A DNA stretch of 64,000 nt, taken from the NCBI GenBank assembly GCA_019055375.1, contig JAHQIW010004521.1:62001-126000 (forward strand), read 5' to 3'. The number at the start of each line of letters is the position of its first letter. Within the stretch, counting starts at the first letter, position 1. Both the position numbers and the translations under genes were made by a program. This document shows, piece by piece, positions 53,972 to 64,000 of the stretch. A model generated the notes under the pieces. The model was given only the letters and a program-made list of their open reading frames with translations. It searched no databases and was not told where the DNA came from. Source of the stretch: Parelaphostrongylus tenuis. Its lineage: Eukaryota > Nematoda > Chromadorea > Rhabditida > Metastrongylidae.

Positions 53972-54070
53972 TATATATGTGTCATAACAGACTTCATAAA
54001 AGGCTCGAGATATGCTACCAGATTATAAATTGTTTTAAGCAAATTCCATAATAACAGTCGAGTGCAAAAA

Positions 54071-54840
54071 CAGCTGTTTAAACACCATGGCGTCTCAAGT
54101 TTAGTTTCCTTTCAAGGATACTTTACGGTGTGCTGCGTTTGTCGAATCATTCAAGGCATTATGAACACTACATTGGATTTCTCAACGAGATCTCAAATTA
54201 ATGGATTGGAAAGTATTGTTGTATGAACACTATAGTTCCCACTTTCGGTTTAGTGGGATCTAGGAAATTTTTTTCTACTTATATGTATCCATTGTATCAT
54301 TAATGGGAAGCTAATCATAAAAAACAGAATGAGTCTTAAAAAGGCATTTTTTACTCCTCATAATTCACAAAAAATCTCTCTTGGGAAAAGTTCATTGATT
54401 GTTTATTTGAATGACAACAAACTCTTATTTTATTACGTCATTTTGATTGATGTATGATATATTCAGATACAAAAACCACCGAAATAAACTTAGCATGAGG
54501 TTCAAATCACTTCCAGATGCCGAGAACAATATAGTTGCATAATGTATGGCGACAAAACGTTATAGTTGGCAGAAAATTAGCATTCATAGACATACAACAG
54601 TAGGGCAAAGCCTCTCATACTTCCTTGTCACGTTCGCAACTCCTCGACAATTCCAATTATTGAAAAAAATTGTTTAGTGGCAAGAAAACCGGAAAGAGTG
54701 CAGGAGAGAAAATTTGCTCGTGTTAATTTCACGATATCTACCCATTCTATGTAACCAGTACACGGTTGGTCACACCTTCGGAAAAGTGAGAGGAGGAAAA
54801 TTTGGTACTCCTACGTTATCTGCTCCAAAGGCCTTGTTGT
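54071..54840. other. Unassigned AT-rich DNA
   Basis: No gene or repeat recognised. Confidence 0.4.
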
Positions 54841-54844
54841 TGTG

Positions 54845-55885
54845 CTGAGAATGTAAATTAAGATTTCATTTTTCATTCAAAGATTTCTCGCCGACCAAAG
54901 CTTTAATTTGGAGATTTAGTAGCCAATAGTTAGATCAAATCTTAAGGATTCCAATAATTTATTTGATTTCCATAACGGACCTGGTATCGCGCTGTAACAG
55001 CCGAAAGAAGTTTGGGTTTCCCAAAAAAATCGAACCACTTCTGTTATCCGTTCCTCACTTAAATCCCCTGGGAAAAACGTATTTTTTGGTCGTTTTGAAT
55101 GTTTAAGCAGTCATTCGACAGCTCAGATTGAAATAATTTGAGCCGAGTTTTTCACTTATGAAAGAGCTTTGTTATTGAGCTGAAAGTGCAAAAATAAAAT
55201 TTTGTTTCTCATTCAAGGATTTCCCGCTGACCAAACTCTTCTTCGGAGTTTTAGTAACCGATTGATAGAAGAAATTCTAAGAATACCAATAGCTTATTTG
55301 GTTTTCAATAAGGACTTCGTATTACGCTGCAACAGTGAAAAGAAGATTGGCTTTCACAAAACTGGGAAAAAAGCGCCGTGTGCAAAATCCAATTTTTTTT
55401 CGGTTCTTATGAGGCACTAGGAGCTCCGTTCAAAAAAAAAAGCATTTCTGGAATTCTTGAGATCTGATCTGTTGTATGGTTATTGAAACTCTAGAAGAAA
55501 GGTTTTGGTCAGCGGGAAATCCTCGAATGAAGATTAAAATATTATTTTTGCTATTTTACCGCATTAACAAGGCCTTATTGGAAGTCAAATATACTATTCG
55601 AATTCTTCCGATTTGAGCTAGCAAATCATTAATCGAACATCAAAAACGATCAAGTAATGCGTTTTTCTCAATAGATCAAAGTGAGGAACGGATAATAGAA
55701 GTGATCCAGAGTTGCGAAACCCATCTTCTTTCGGCTGTTACAGCGCAATACGGGGTTTTAGCTAAGAACAAAGTAAATTATAAAAATCCTTAAGATTTGG
55801 TCTATCGATTGCTTATCAAAGCTTCAAAAGAAAAGTTTGGCCAGCGAGAAGTCTTCCAATGGGAAACAAAATTTAATTTTTGCTC
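54845..55885. repeat. Foldback repeat related to REP-A
   Basis: Left arm (about 54860-55100) and right arm (about 55640-55880) match in inverse: GAACCACTTCTGTTATCCG and TCCTCACTT (55038-55061) against AAGTGAGGA and CGGATAATAGAAGTG (55679-55702); AGCCGAAAGAAG against CTTCTTTCGGCT; AAATCTTAAGGATT against AATCCTTAAGATTT is partly kept. Between them lies a further direct unit (55155-55400). No coding sequence. Confidence 0.7.
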
Positions 55886-56049
55886 TATCAGTGCAGCAAG
55901 AAGGCTTTCTGAAGATGAGATATACCATCCAACTTCTTTTGATTTGTGCCATCGAAGGCTATTTAAGCACTGAACATGACAAGAAATTCTTTTTTTACAA
56001 AGGGTCGAAAAGGAGAGCAGCTAACGAAAAACTACCAAAAATTGTATAG

Positions 56050-57375
56050 AACAAGTAAGAGACATCGAAACATTAGTAATGGAGCTTAAAGAAGCATTAT
56101 CAATCCAGTTCCAGTTCATCAGCAATAACCACATGGATGCTCAGATACAAGCAAAGGAGCGGTTCCCGTTGAAATTCAAACCCGCAGTCATTATTACCGA
56201 GGTGAGGTGTGTTATCCACCACAACAAGCAAAGCCCGTGCGTTGCCTTTCTTTAACCTCATTCAATATAAATACCGTGGTTAACGTCGCCCGTAAAAAAG
56301 AAATTTTCTCGAAATCTTCTGCGAATTTATTTCTAACAAGAAACTGTCACCCTTGAAGAGAGAGCGCAGTAGAGAGAGTGACGGTGCCTCCGTGTTTCAC
56401 AAGTAGAGCGGAGCCTCATTTCTGACAACCGATTCGTTGTTCTTGGTTTTTTATTGCGTTGAAGACTTTTCACTATTGTTTGCAGTGAGGAAATATTAAA
56501 ATTGACGATAAAGGTCTCCACAATCATTTCAGAATTTGTATAACTTCATTAGCTGTTAAGACCACTATAATCGCATAGTGGATGAGCTTGTGGAGATGGA
56601 GCATTTATTGAGCAATAGAAGCAATAAAATTTTTACAACGCAAGAGAAAAAACTCATATAAGAGACGATGATCTGGATTTGACAAGAGGACTAACATTAT
56701 CGCAGTGATTGAGGTGACATCCGTTAGTGTCTACAGATGACAGCAAAAAATTAGGTGTAACCTTATTCGCAACAAAATCAAAATTAGGAGTTGTCACGAA
56801 AGTGAAAGATGCAAGTACCCTTTATAGAGGTAGTCATGAGGAATATTTAAAGCCAGAACTTTTATTGTTAATAAGTGATACGAAAAGCGGCATAATTTAT
56901 ATGTGGATGAAGACACCGACCCAATTTGTTTATGAGGATTTCAACTTGATTTTTCAACTTAAATGATTATTATATATCTCTGATTTGAGTCACTGACATG
57001 GCCCAAATAACTTTCTCTTAATGCACACCATCATCTGGGCAAAATGATGTTCATGGCTAGGTCGAACGTTAATCGACCGTTCACAATCTCCATTTCCAAG
57101 TTCAGTAAGTCACTGTAGAGCGACCGAAGGGCGGTTATTCTAGTACTCCAGATCAAGTATTTAGTACCTAACGTTGTCTATGTAGCATAACAAAGAAAAG
57201 CTGGTAAAATGTCGAGTTATGCCACACGACACTGACCTCAAATAAAAATCATCCGGATGTCCGATACCCACTATGAATCTTCCGTGATGACCTGCAGGCA
57301 CTTTACCACAGGAGCAAACACTTGAGGTCTACGCGGTCAGGCTAAGGAGACAAAATCAAAACTCTTTATAAACAT
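56050..57375. other. Unassigned; one exon-like frame
   Basis: At 56718-56966 a plus-strand stretch is open (SKKLGVTLFATKSKLG..., ends FNLIFQLK stop), with balanced composition like a real exon, but no ATG, splice sites or homology support it. GA-rich DNA occurs at 56355-56382. Confidence 0.3.
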
Positions 57376-57381
57376 ATATAC

Positions 57382-58566
57382 AGGATGCGGAAAAAAGTTC
57401 TGATGATTTTTTCAGGTATTTAAACAGTGAAAAATACTGCAAAAACAATGATTCATTCAAGTGAAAGAATAATCACGTTTATTAGATCAACGATAAACAA
57501 AGAAGTTTAAAATGAATTATCAATATGGCCTCCTTTGAGCTCTATATATTTGCGAAGTCGCTTGTGAGAACTTTCAATGATGCTCGCACACGTTTGCATC
57601 GCGATTTCGTCCCAGGCACGTGTAAGCAGTATTAAGCACTTCTGTAGTAGCGTAGCGAATAGTCGAGACTTTTTCCTTCAATATGGACCATGCTCAGTAA
57701 TTGATTGCGTTGAGATCAGGAGAGTTTGAAGGCCTAATGTCCTTCCCTAAGAGCCTGGAAACACCTCTTGACAGATGGCAATCGTTGAGCGAGCCATGCG
57801 CAGGAGATCACTCCTGCTTAAGAGTGATTGCTTCGGCGCTAAAATGTTGAGTAGTTCAAGGCTTCAGAGCGCCCCCTAAAATTTGCTGCTGGTAGCTGTC
57901 AGCGTTTATTTGAAGTTTCTGTTCATGAAGAACAACGGCATCTTTCCAGTGGTGCAAATGCTGGCTCAGACCGTCACAGAAACCGGGAAATGACTGCGGC
58001 CCATGGTTTTTGTTGCTGCGGACATCTGCCGATCCACCTCAAGAAATTGTCGTCGATTCTGGAGAGGTAGTGGTTCAACCGTGAATATCTTCTCATCCGT
58101 AAAAAGTGTTATCGTCAAATGTCAAACGAATCATTTGGCGAGCCTCTGGAAACCGCTCTCTTTTATCTTTCTGTCTAGAAAGTGAGCACAAGAGATCTTG
58201 TATGTGTACAGGTTCAGCTTATTTTTGACAATGTTTCGGATGCTCCGCTCGCCAATCGCAAGCCTCACGAACCATTGCGCATCGAACGCTCCGGACTTCA
58301 CTGATTCTTGCAACGGATCTTCTGATTTCAGTTCTTTCAGTCTCTTCGAAACGTTTCACGATTCTATAAATACTTGATGAATTGAAACCAGCTGATTTTA
58401 ACAATGTGGGCCGTTTTCATTCCTGCCTTGTGCAATCCAACTACTGCGCTACATAGATTTTTATGACACATAACTTGAGAACATCTGAAGATGAATCAGA
58501 GAGATTTTATACCAAAAATGGACAAAGAATTCAATAAATTCATCAGCAAAAGTAAAAAAATATATT
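57382..58566 (-). mobile_element. Tc1/mariner-superfamily transposon, degenerate
   Basis: Minus strand, with many stops: a helix-turn-helix part (LKSAGFNSSSIYRIVKRFEE, 58404-58345), then FYADEKIFTVEP, RRQFLEVDRQMSAATKTMG, GKMPLFFMNRNFKINADSY, an SPAHGS box with Glu in place of the preceding catalytic Asp, and NSPDLNAINYxAWSILKEKV. This order (GVKIN-type, RKTxxPLxFxxxGxxIN) is typical of nematode Tc1/mariner transposases with a long catalytic spacing. The terminal repeat CAGGATGCGGAAAAAAGTTC is at 57382; the other end is truncated. Confidence 0.82.
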
Positions 58567-58990
58567 TAACTCCCGCCCAAGGTTCAAAGTTTTGCATATC
58601 ACTTAACATTACTGAATAGGTGTAAAACATTAGATATAGCTATAAAACAGTAGTCCCATCTATGTAGTTATAAAACAGTAGTTATATTTATGATGTCTTA
58701 AAACAAATCACAGCTAAAAAGCGATTGAGTAGAAAACTCTTGTCGTTTTCGTATATACAATCAAATTAGCACGCTCAAGCGAACGCCTTCTGAATAGCAA
58801 TTCATGCAATCAAAAAATGATTTCTTCGACTATCGAATTGTGAATATTTTGATACGCTGAACGGTCTTTTATGTAAGCGATCACCCGGCTGTGTGTTTGA
58901 GAGGCTCAACTCATAGAATGAAGTCTGCTCAAGTTTTGAGCTAAACTGTTTCAAACAACGAGCAACTTTCAAATTCGGATTCTATTGAGC
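58567..58990. other. Unassigned spacer
   Basis: A short direct repeat (TATAAAACAGTAG) occurs at 58640 and 58670; otherwise nothing recognised. Confidence 0.4.
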
Positions 58991-58995
58991 CACGG

Positions 58996-59292
58996 TGACA
59001 GCATGCGGTGCAGTAGTCAGATATGCTCTTCGTAGCACACAAGGTCGATGGTTCTATTTCGCGCTCCTGGCTTACCGAGTCATCCATCACTCCGGAGCCG
59101 CTTAATCGGTACCAGACTGGTCTCAGACGTGCCTGCGAGGATAGCTAGCATTAACTCGATACACTCGGAGGCCACCGCGAATCATTGTAAAGGCCACATA
59201 TGCATTCAGTCACCTCAAACGAAGTTGAGATTGAAGACGGACGCATGGCGCATCTTTCAGGGATTGATCAACGCGGAGAGCTTTATCCTGTT
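58996..59292 (+). mobile_element. SINE-1, copy e
   Basis: Worn tRNA-like head (CATGCGGTGCAGTAGTCAG), B box GGTTCTATTTCG (one change from GGTTCGAT), then the full family body (TCGGTACCAGACTGGTCTCA, CCACCGCGAATCATTG, GATTGATCAACGCGGAGAGC). No target-site duplication visible. Confidence 0.85.
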
Positions 59293-60425
59293 CATCAAAC
59301 TACTGTATGGTTTATCAAGATACTGTTTCGTTGATCACCTTACACAAGATTGTCATAAATCTTTGTTGTGGCTAATATTTTGATGGCATCGCTTTCATCA
59401 GAGTCGCAATCATTTGTGTCGCGTGTTCAGAGTAGTTGTTCAGTTGTTCACTCTGCGATGTTGATCTCCAAAGCCAGCACATTGAGACGAATTAAGTTCG
59501 GTGAAGGGCAGCACGAATGGATTGGTGCTTAACGCTACCCATCACTGTTAGACTCCAGCCACGCTGAAGTTATATTACACCTGAAACATAATAACCCACA
59601 GAAGATAAACATTGTGTCTATTGTTTACAGCAAAGGCATTAAAACCTGCCAACATTTTACAGTATTGCATTCAAAAATTCAGGAAATTGTGGCAGTGAAA
59701 CTGTCCTTCGCTCGACATTTTTGCTTAAACAACACATGATTGCTAGAAGGCGGAACTTCTGCTACACGGAACTGCCACAACAAGAATCGCTTATTCGAGT
59801 CATTTCGGCGTTCATCAAAAAAAAAAAAAAAAACTCATTAGAGCCCATGATTCCACAACGCTAACAATACTTTCGCCGAATTGTCATTCGCAAGACAACA
59901 GAACAGAGTTATTGTGTTTCAAGTCAGATGGTTCTCTTTGATATAACAAAACTGAAAAGCTTTCCTTTCTTCGATTGCAAATGCAATATAAGTCACACAC
60001 AAAGAACTTTCCATTGCAACTCCTCATCTGCACAACCATGGTTGAAAGGTTTTTAGAAGTAGGTTGCCAGTCGTCGTTCTCTAAATAATATTTAAGACGT
60101 GACGATTAAGTTTTTCTGCTACAAACCCACCCAATTGTTGGAGTATTACTAAACGTGTATTGGTATTGTCGAGGACACTCTTCATAGTGAAGCAGATGAA
60201 ATAGCAAAAGAATCCAGCCGACGTTCTGCTTTCTAGTTTCATACGACTTTCATGCGGCATCTTTTTCGAAGTGACGTTTCTAGAAAATCTCAATTACGTC
60301 AGAGCAGTACTTTGGCGGTAACATAACCAAACAGAGAAGTTATCTATTCTGTCATGCGTAATTAAACTCAATGGTGTCATTAAGAGTGTTCACTCTTGTA
60401 ATCGAAGGGGATCCTACTACATCAC
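59293..60425. other. Unassigned; poly-A run
   Basis: A run of 16 A at about 59817-59833 and no recognisable gene. The run could mark the tail of a lost retrocopy. Confidence 0.4.
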
Positions 60426-60429
60426 AAAT

Positions 60430-61212
60430 AGAAAATCAATTAACAGAATGTGTAAAAAGTTTTGTTAATTTTTTCCAGGCATTTCAACAGTATAAAAAAT
60501 ATTGTATAGGCAAATGAATTCATTGAATTAAAGGGGATAATTATGTTCATTAGACCAACGATTATAACAATAAACAAAAAGGTTTATAACGAATTTCTAA
60601 AATTACCTCCTTATCCGATATACATTTACGAAGCCGTTTGCGAAATTTACAACGATGCTCGCACACGTTTCCACCGTAATTTAGTCCCAGTTGCATGTCA
60701 ACTTTTAACACGTGCACGCTAGTGTAGCAAATAGCCGAGACTTTTTCCTCCAGTTTGGGCAACACGAACTAATCCATTAGGCTGAGATACTGCGCATTTG
60801 ACACAATAGCCTGGAAACTGCTCCTTACATATGGCAGTCGTTAAACGGGCCGAATGTGCAGAAGCTCAGTCCTGCTGAAGCACAGATCCGTCACCTTTTT
60901 GAGGGCGGTCCTCAATCCCTTCAACCTCTTTGAAGCGTTCTTCGGCTCTGCTGACACTTGCTAGTTTAAAACCAGCCGATGTTAACAGTGTCGGCAGTTT
61001 TCATTCCTGTCTTGTGCAACACAACTGCTGCGACACGCTGATTCTTACGATGCAAAACATAAGCACATTGGCAAACAGGCAATCAAATGAAACAGAGCAC
61101 TAGACCAAAACTGAGCACAGAATTTGATAAAATTATCAGCATCGAGAAAATATATCACATCAGTGCTAAAATCAACAATACAAAATTAACAGAACTTTTT
61201 AAGCACCCTGTA
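60430..61212 (-). mobile_element. Tc1/mariner element, internally deleted relative of 57382-58566
   Basis: Both inverted ends are present: CAGAATGTGTAAAAAGTTTTG at 60448 (written in parts) and, reversed, CAGGGTGCTTAAAAAGTTCTG at 61185-61206. The interior follows the larger copy (CGATGCTCGCACACGTTTCC, AGCCGAGACTTTTTCCTCCA, TGCGCAG/CTCAGTCCTGCT, AACCAGCCGATGTTAACA), but the middle of the transposase is deleted. It is a non-autonomous derivative. Confidence 0.82.
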
Positions 61213-62205
61213 TATCTGTTACTTTGTTCGTTTTCGAATTACTTTAAACACCAAGATACAAACTGAATTGGACTGATTACTTATTGTAATTCACATTATT
61301 CCGATTTTGCTGATATGACTTTATTGATACTTGTAGAAAAGAGATGAACACTAGAATTTGCGACTATTACACGAATCGAACGAGACTTCACTCTGAGAAA
61401 TATGCAATACGAAAATTTGTTTTGTTCGCACCACACAGAAATTTTGAGAAATTGACGGCGTTCTGTAAACATCCACTCGATGAGAGCCTCGAAACGCTTT
61501 AAGAGGTGAGTGCAATAGCCTCAGCTCGGTTTCACGTCAATGCGATCTTTGAAATGTCAGACTTACTTTCTTATCTCAGTACACTGACTGTCTCACCAAA
61601 CTCTAGCATTGTGTGTTTCACAACAAGACTTAATAACCTAATGCAGTTGTTTCTCCCACAATCAATTTTAACACATTAGCCCCTTCTCTTCCTCGTATTT
61701 TTGCACTGTTGGTACCCGCTCCTTCCCTTTCCGTTTTGCAAATCCATCAGTTAAATTGTGTGGAAATTCTTGCTGCTTCTAACACTCAGCCTTTTTACAA
61801 GCGAAGGAGATTTCGTAAGCGACTAAATGCGAGAGCCGCATGAGACATCAAAGTTGAATCACAATGATTGACCTTCTCGAAAATTCGTTGTCAAACACGT
61901 TTATACCACGAAATATGCTTCATTTTTGTCAGTCGATACCTGCTTTTACATATTTTCACATAAAAGTGCCGCTGTGACTGTGGTTTTCTAACGAATATGA
62001 ATATTTGTCCTGGGAACGCCGAAATTGTGTGCTACAACACTGGAAATGAGAGGGCGCGTACTAAATTTTGCTACTCCGCTTGAGGAAGTAGCCATTCGTT
62101 CAAATTTATTTTTCGGATAACCCTTTACGCAAATACTGCATCAAACATTTGTCACGCAATTCACCTCGCTTTTTTGTAACTACAATTCTGGTTGGCTTTT
62201 CGTAG
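61213..62205. other. Unassigned; upstream region of the secreted-protein gene
   Basis: No repeat recognised. The promoter of the gene at 62212 should lie here; no clear TATA box could be singled out. Confidence 0.4.
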
Positions 62206-62206
62206 T
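62197..62206 (+). promoter_or_regulatory. Possible SL trans-splice acceptor
   Basis: GGCTTTTCGTAG ends five bases upstream of the start codon at 62212. Nematode mRNAs commonly receive a spliced leader at such pyrimidine-AG sites very close to the ATG. Inferred from sequence only. Confidence 0.4.
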
Positions 62207-62211
62207 CAAAA

Positions 62212-62941
62212 ATGAATGTTTTCACAAATATGGCAAGACCTCCGACAGCTCCCTTTGCGATTTTGCTGCTGCCTACAATCTCGGCAGTGTTTGGATGTGG
62301 AGTGATGCCTGCAGGTCAAGGTAATGAATCGGATATTGTTATGGCACTTCAAGATATCGAGCCACCCTGGAATTAGTTATCACTATGGCACTGCACTTCA
62401 ATACTTCGAGATCGTGACACATTCGAAAGAGTTTCATATCTTTAACTAAAATTGAAATGGTATTCCATGTATCAGATGGTGGTTTGGACAGTTTTGAATA
62501 ATAGAACAAAACCAGTTTATGGAACTATATTCAGCTCTTCTAAATTTTTTAATGTGATAGAAGAAAGTGCTTTTCAGAACCAGACGTGGCAAACAATAAT
62601 GACCACTACTGCATTGTTGCCAGCAACACGGTGACAGGAATTTGTACTGTAAAGATGAAGGGTAAAGATAAAAAGTGTTCGATGATGAATGACGAAACAA
62701 TAGCATCTGTTCCCGACAATCACACGTCAATTTCAGGAACTCTTTCGGTTAGAAGTGCAGTTTATTTGAAAGTTATTCGTTTTGTTAAGAAAAGAGGTTC
62801 TGTTAGACCACAAACATCGTCATGGCGAATTGGTCGAGAATGATGTGGCAAAGTGTACTGGACCGAGCACTTCGTTTGTTGGCATCGAGACCATTTGGAT
62901 CGCATTTCTTGTCCGCAACTGGCACTGTCGGTGGAAACTGA
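62212..62941 (+). CDS. Small secreted nematode protein, three exons, middle part missing
   Basis: Exons 62212-62320, 62578-62747 and 62807-62941 join in frame (137 codons plus stop). Both introns are GT-AG; the second is only 59 bases, normal for nematodes. Exon 1 encodes a signal peptide (hydrophobic FAILLLPTISAVF) and then GCGVMPAGQ. Exon 2 has YCIVASNTVTGICT, several Cys, and VPDNHTSISGTLS. Exon 3 has TTNIVMANWSR, MWQSVLDRALR and PFGSHFLSATGTVGG. From memory, a large family of secreted proteins in strongylids and Caenorhabditis has these three blocks in the same order, but with roughly 100 more residues between GQ and the CIIVxNTVTGIC block. Here the 257-base intron leaves no room for them. 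So the gene lost an exon or is decaying; function unknown. Confidence 0.65.
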
Positions 62942-63009
62942 AATTGAACTATGACGTGTTTAAGCTAAGCGTTCTCATTTAACCGAGATTTTGAAAGATT
63001 ATAGCAGCA

Positions 63010-63015
63010 AATAAA
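63010..63015 (+). terminator. Polyadenylation signal of the secreted-protein gene
   Basis: AATAAA lies 68 bases after the stop codon at 62939-62941, a usual distance. Confidence 0.5.
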
Positions 63016-64000
63016 CTAACAAATCATGTGGAAGCTGTGGTCAGTGTAATGCAAAATCTACATATGGAGGTAAAATGCGATTATGTTTTGTTTGGTAAGA
63101 TGTTTAAAACGTAAAACAAATGTGAAGATAAAAATTACGAAAGAAACTTTTTCTCGCTTATAGTTCGAGATGATTTTAGAATTCGTTAATTTGCTACTGG
63201 CTTCGAGGAATAGTTCTCGCTCATAGTTTGCGAACATTTTAGAATAGTTAATTTGCTATTTGCTTCAGAGAATCTATCTCAAAAAGAATTCAAGGAATAA
63301 AGCCATTGAAAGACTAAGAAATAAGGTTCGAAAATCCAAGTATTCATAGTTCTAGTGTTATTTAGTTACTAGGAGAATTTTGCGCTTGAGTAGGATCTCC
63401 TCTTTGCTCGCTGTAGAAATCGATTGGTAGATTAAAATGAAAGGTTTTCAGATTGCGCAGATCTATGTTTATTGATGGAGCTTCGACAAATCTCTTGGAA
63501 CACCTTTAGAGTGATAACGTGGTTGTCCGAGGTATTTTCGGTGGTTTTAGCTGTACGTGTGCATTTTTAAAGGTTGTATTCGTCCTGTAAGCGATTGAGG
63601 AAAGATTTTTGATTACGTACATGTTCCATACAGTGGCATTGAATATGTTGTAGCAGAAAAAGAAAGAATGATCTAGAGAATTCTTTAGCAATTCTAAATG
63701 TAGATTTTAATGTTAACCCTGCTTTCTGGAAGGGCGTTTATAATACGCTCTACAAGAGAGAAAATTACGTTTTGCTTTCGAAGAAGTTCACCCCGCTGAT
63801 TGGGCTCGTCGCGGGTTTGTTGGTATCAATAAAGTGCAATTTCGATTTTCGAGTCACCTTATTGCCACGATAGGGTACGGTAAAACTAGAGCGAATTCCT
63901 TAGCCGTTTTTCAGTAACAAGAATCACCACGTATATCGTATGGAGAGTGTATATATATACTCTCCATTACGAGAGCTACATCCCCAGGAAAATAAAGCAT
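63016..64000. other. Unassigned; hairpin near the end
   Basis: A partial direct repeat (TCGCTCATAGTTyGnGAnnATTTTAGAAT with TTAATTTGCTA) occurs at 63155-63200 and 63218-63262. At 63937-63972 TGGAGAGT/ACTCTCCA with an alternating TA centre forms a strong hairpin. Nothing else recognised. Confidence 0.4.

Larger units (their letters stand above)
53165..54070 (+). mobile_element. HR3 hammerhead repeat tandem, interrupted by HR2
   Basis: CATAACAG..CATAAAAGGCTC recurs at 53217 and 53983. Subtracting the HR2 insertion with one target copy (445 bp) leaves a monomer of about 321 bp. The second unit holds a hammerhead (53929-53971). An inverted piece (GAGCCTTAATAAGG...GTTATGGCAC) precedes the first unit at 53179-53206, so a turn-around junction lies here as well. 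Confidence 0.75.

Overview
The window looks like repeat-rich intergenic DNA from a parasitic nematode of the strongylid/hookworm type (Ancylostoma/Necator relatives). Grounds: several copies of an RTE-clade LINE whose endonuclease-reverse transcriptase resembles, from memory, hookworm proteins; mariner remnants with a bandit/Hsmar1-like terminal repeat; a GIY-YIG Penelope-like element (PLE); short introns; and one small secreted-protein gene with nematode-style exons. No bacterial, viral or plasmid backbone is visible. No database search was possible, so the placement is inference.

Layout. 1-3.6 kb: a nearly full-length but broken RTE LINE (+). 3.6-7.4 kb: tRNA-derived SINEs, a foldback built of two tRNA-like units, and RTE fragments nested inside it. 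7.5-15.3 kb: a duplicated 0.87-kb unit with TATA-like motifs, hammerhead-bearing repeats, a mariner N-terminal remnant, and an old RTE copy split by a foldback. 16.6-17.4 kb: a tandem-plus-inverted repeat whose units carry hammerhead ribozyme folds. 18.96-20.68 kb: a 5'-truncated RTE copy with a perfect target-site duplication. 21-35 kb: mostly unrecognised AT-rich DNA with one mariner remnant and two GC-richer patches. 35.4-36.7 kb: a young SINE and mariner pieces. 41.6-42.8 kb: a decayed PLE with inverted terminal repeats. 44.4-47.7 kb: more hammerhead repeats, including one with an intact core and all three helices. 47.9-50.1 kb: a near-perfect 2.2-kb palindrome of a PLE GIY-YIG segment. 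50.7-51.7 kb: a degenerate ~182-bp tandem array. 52.1-54.1 kb: a second tRNA foldback, a mariner remnant, and one hammerhead family inserted into another. 57.4-61.2 kb: two related Tc1/mariner-type transposons and a SINE. 62.2-62.9 kb: the only host gene I can defend, a three-exon secreted protein.

The most interesting pattern is a set of three unrelated short repeat families (called HR1, HR2, HR3 here; monomers about 268, 309 and 321 nt). Each carries a type-I hammerhead ribozyme and occurs as head-to-tail units joined to an inverted unit. This resembles the retrozymes described in plants and animals. PLEs, which also carry hammerheads in their terminal repeats, lie in the same window and may supply the replication machinery (inference). 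Inverted dimers also recur for the PLE and the tRNA-like SINE, so palindromic dimerisation seems a general habit of short retroelements here.
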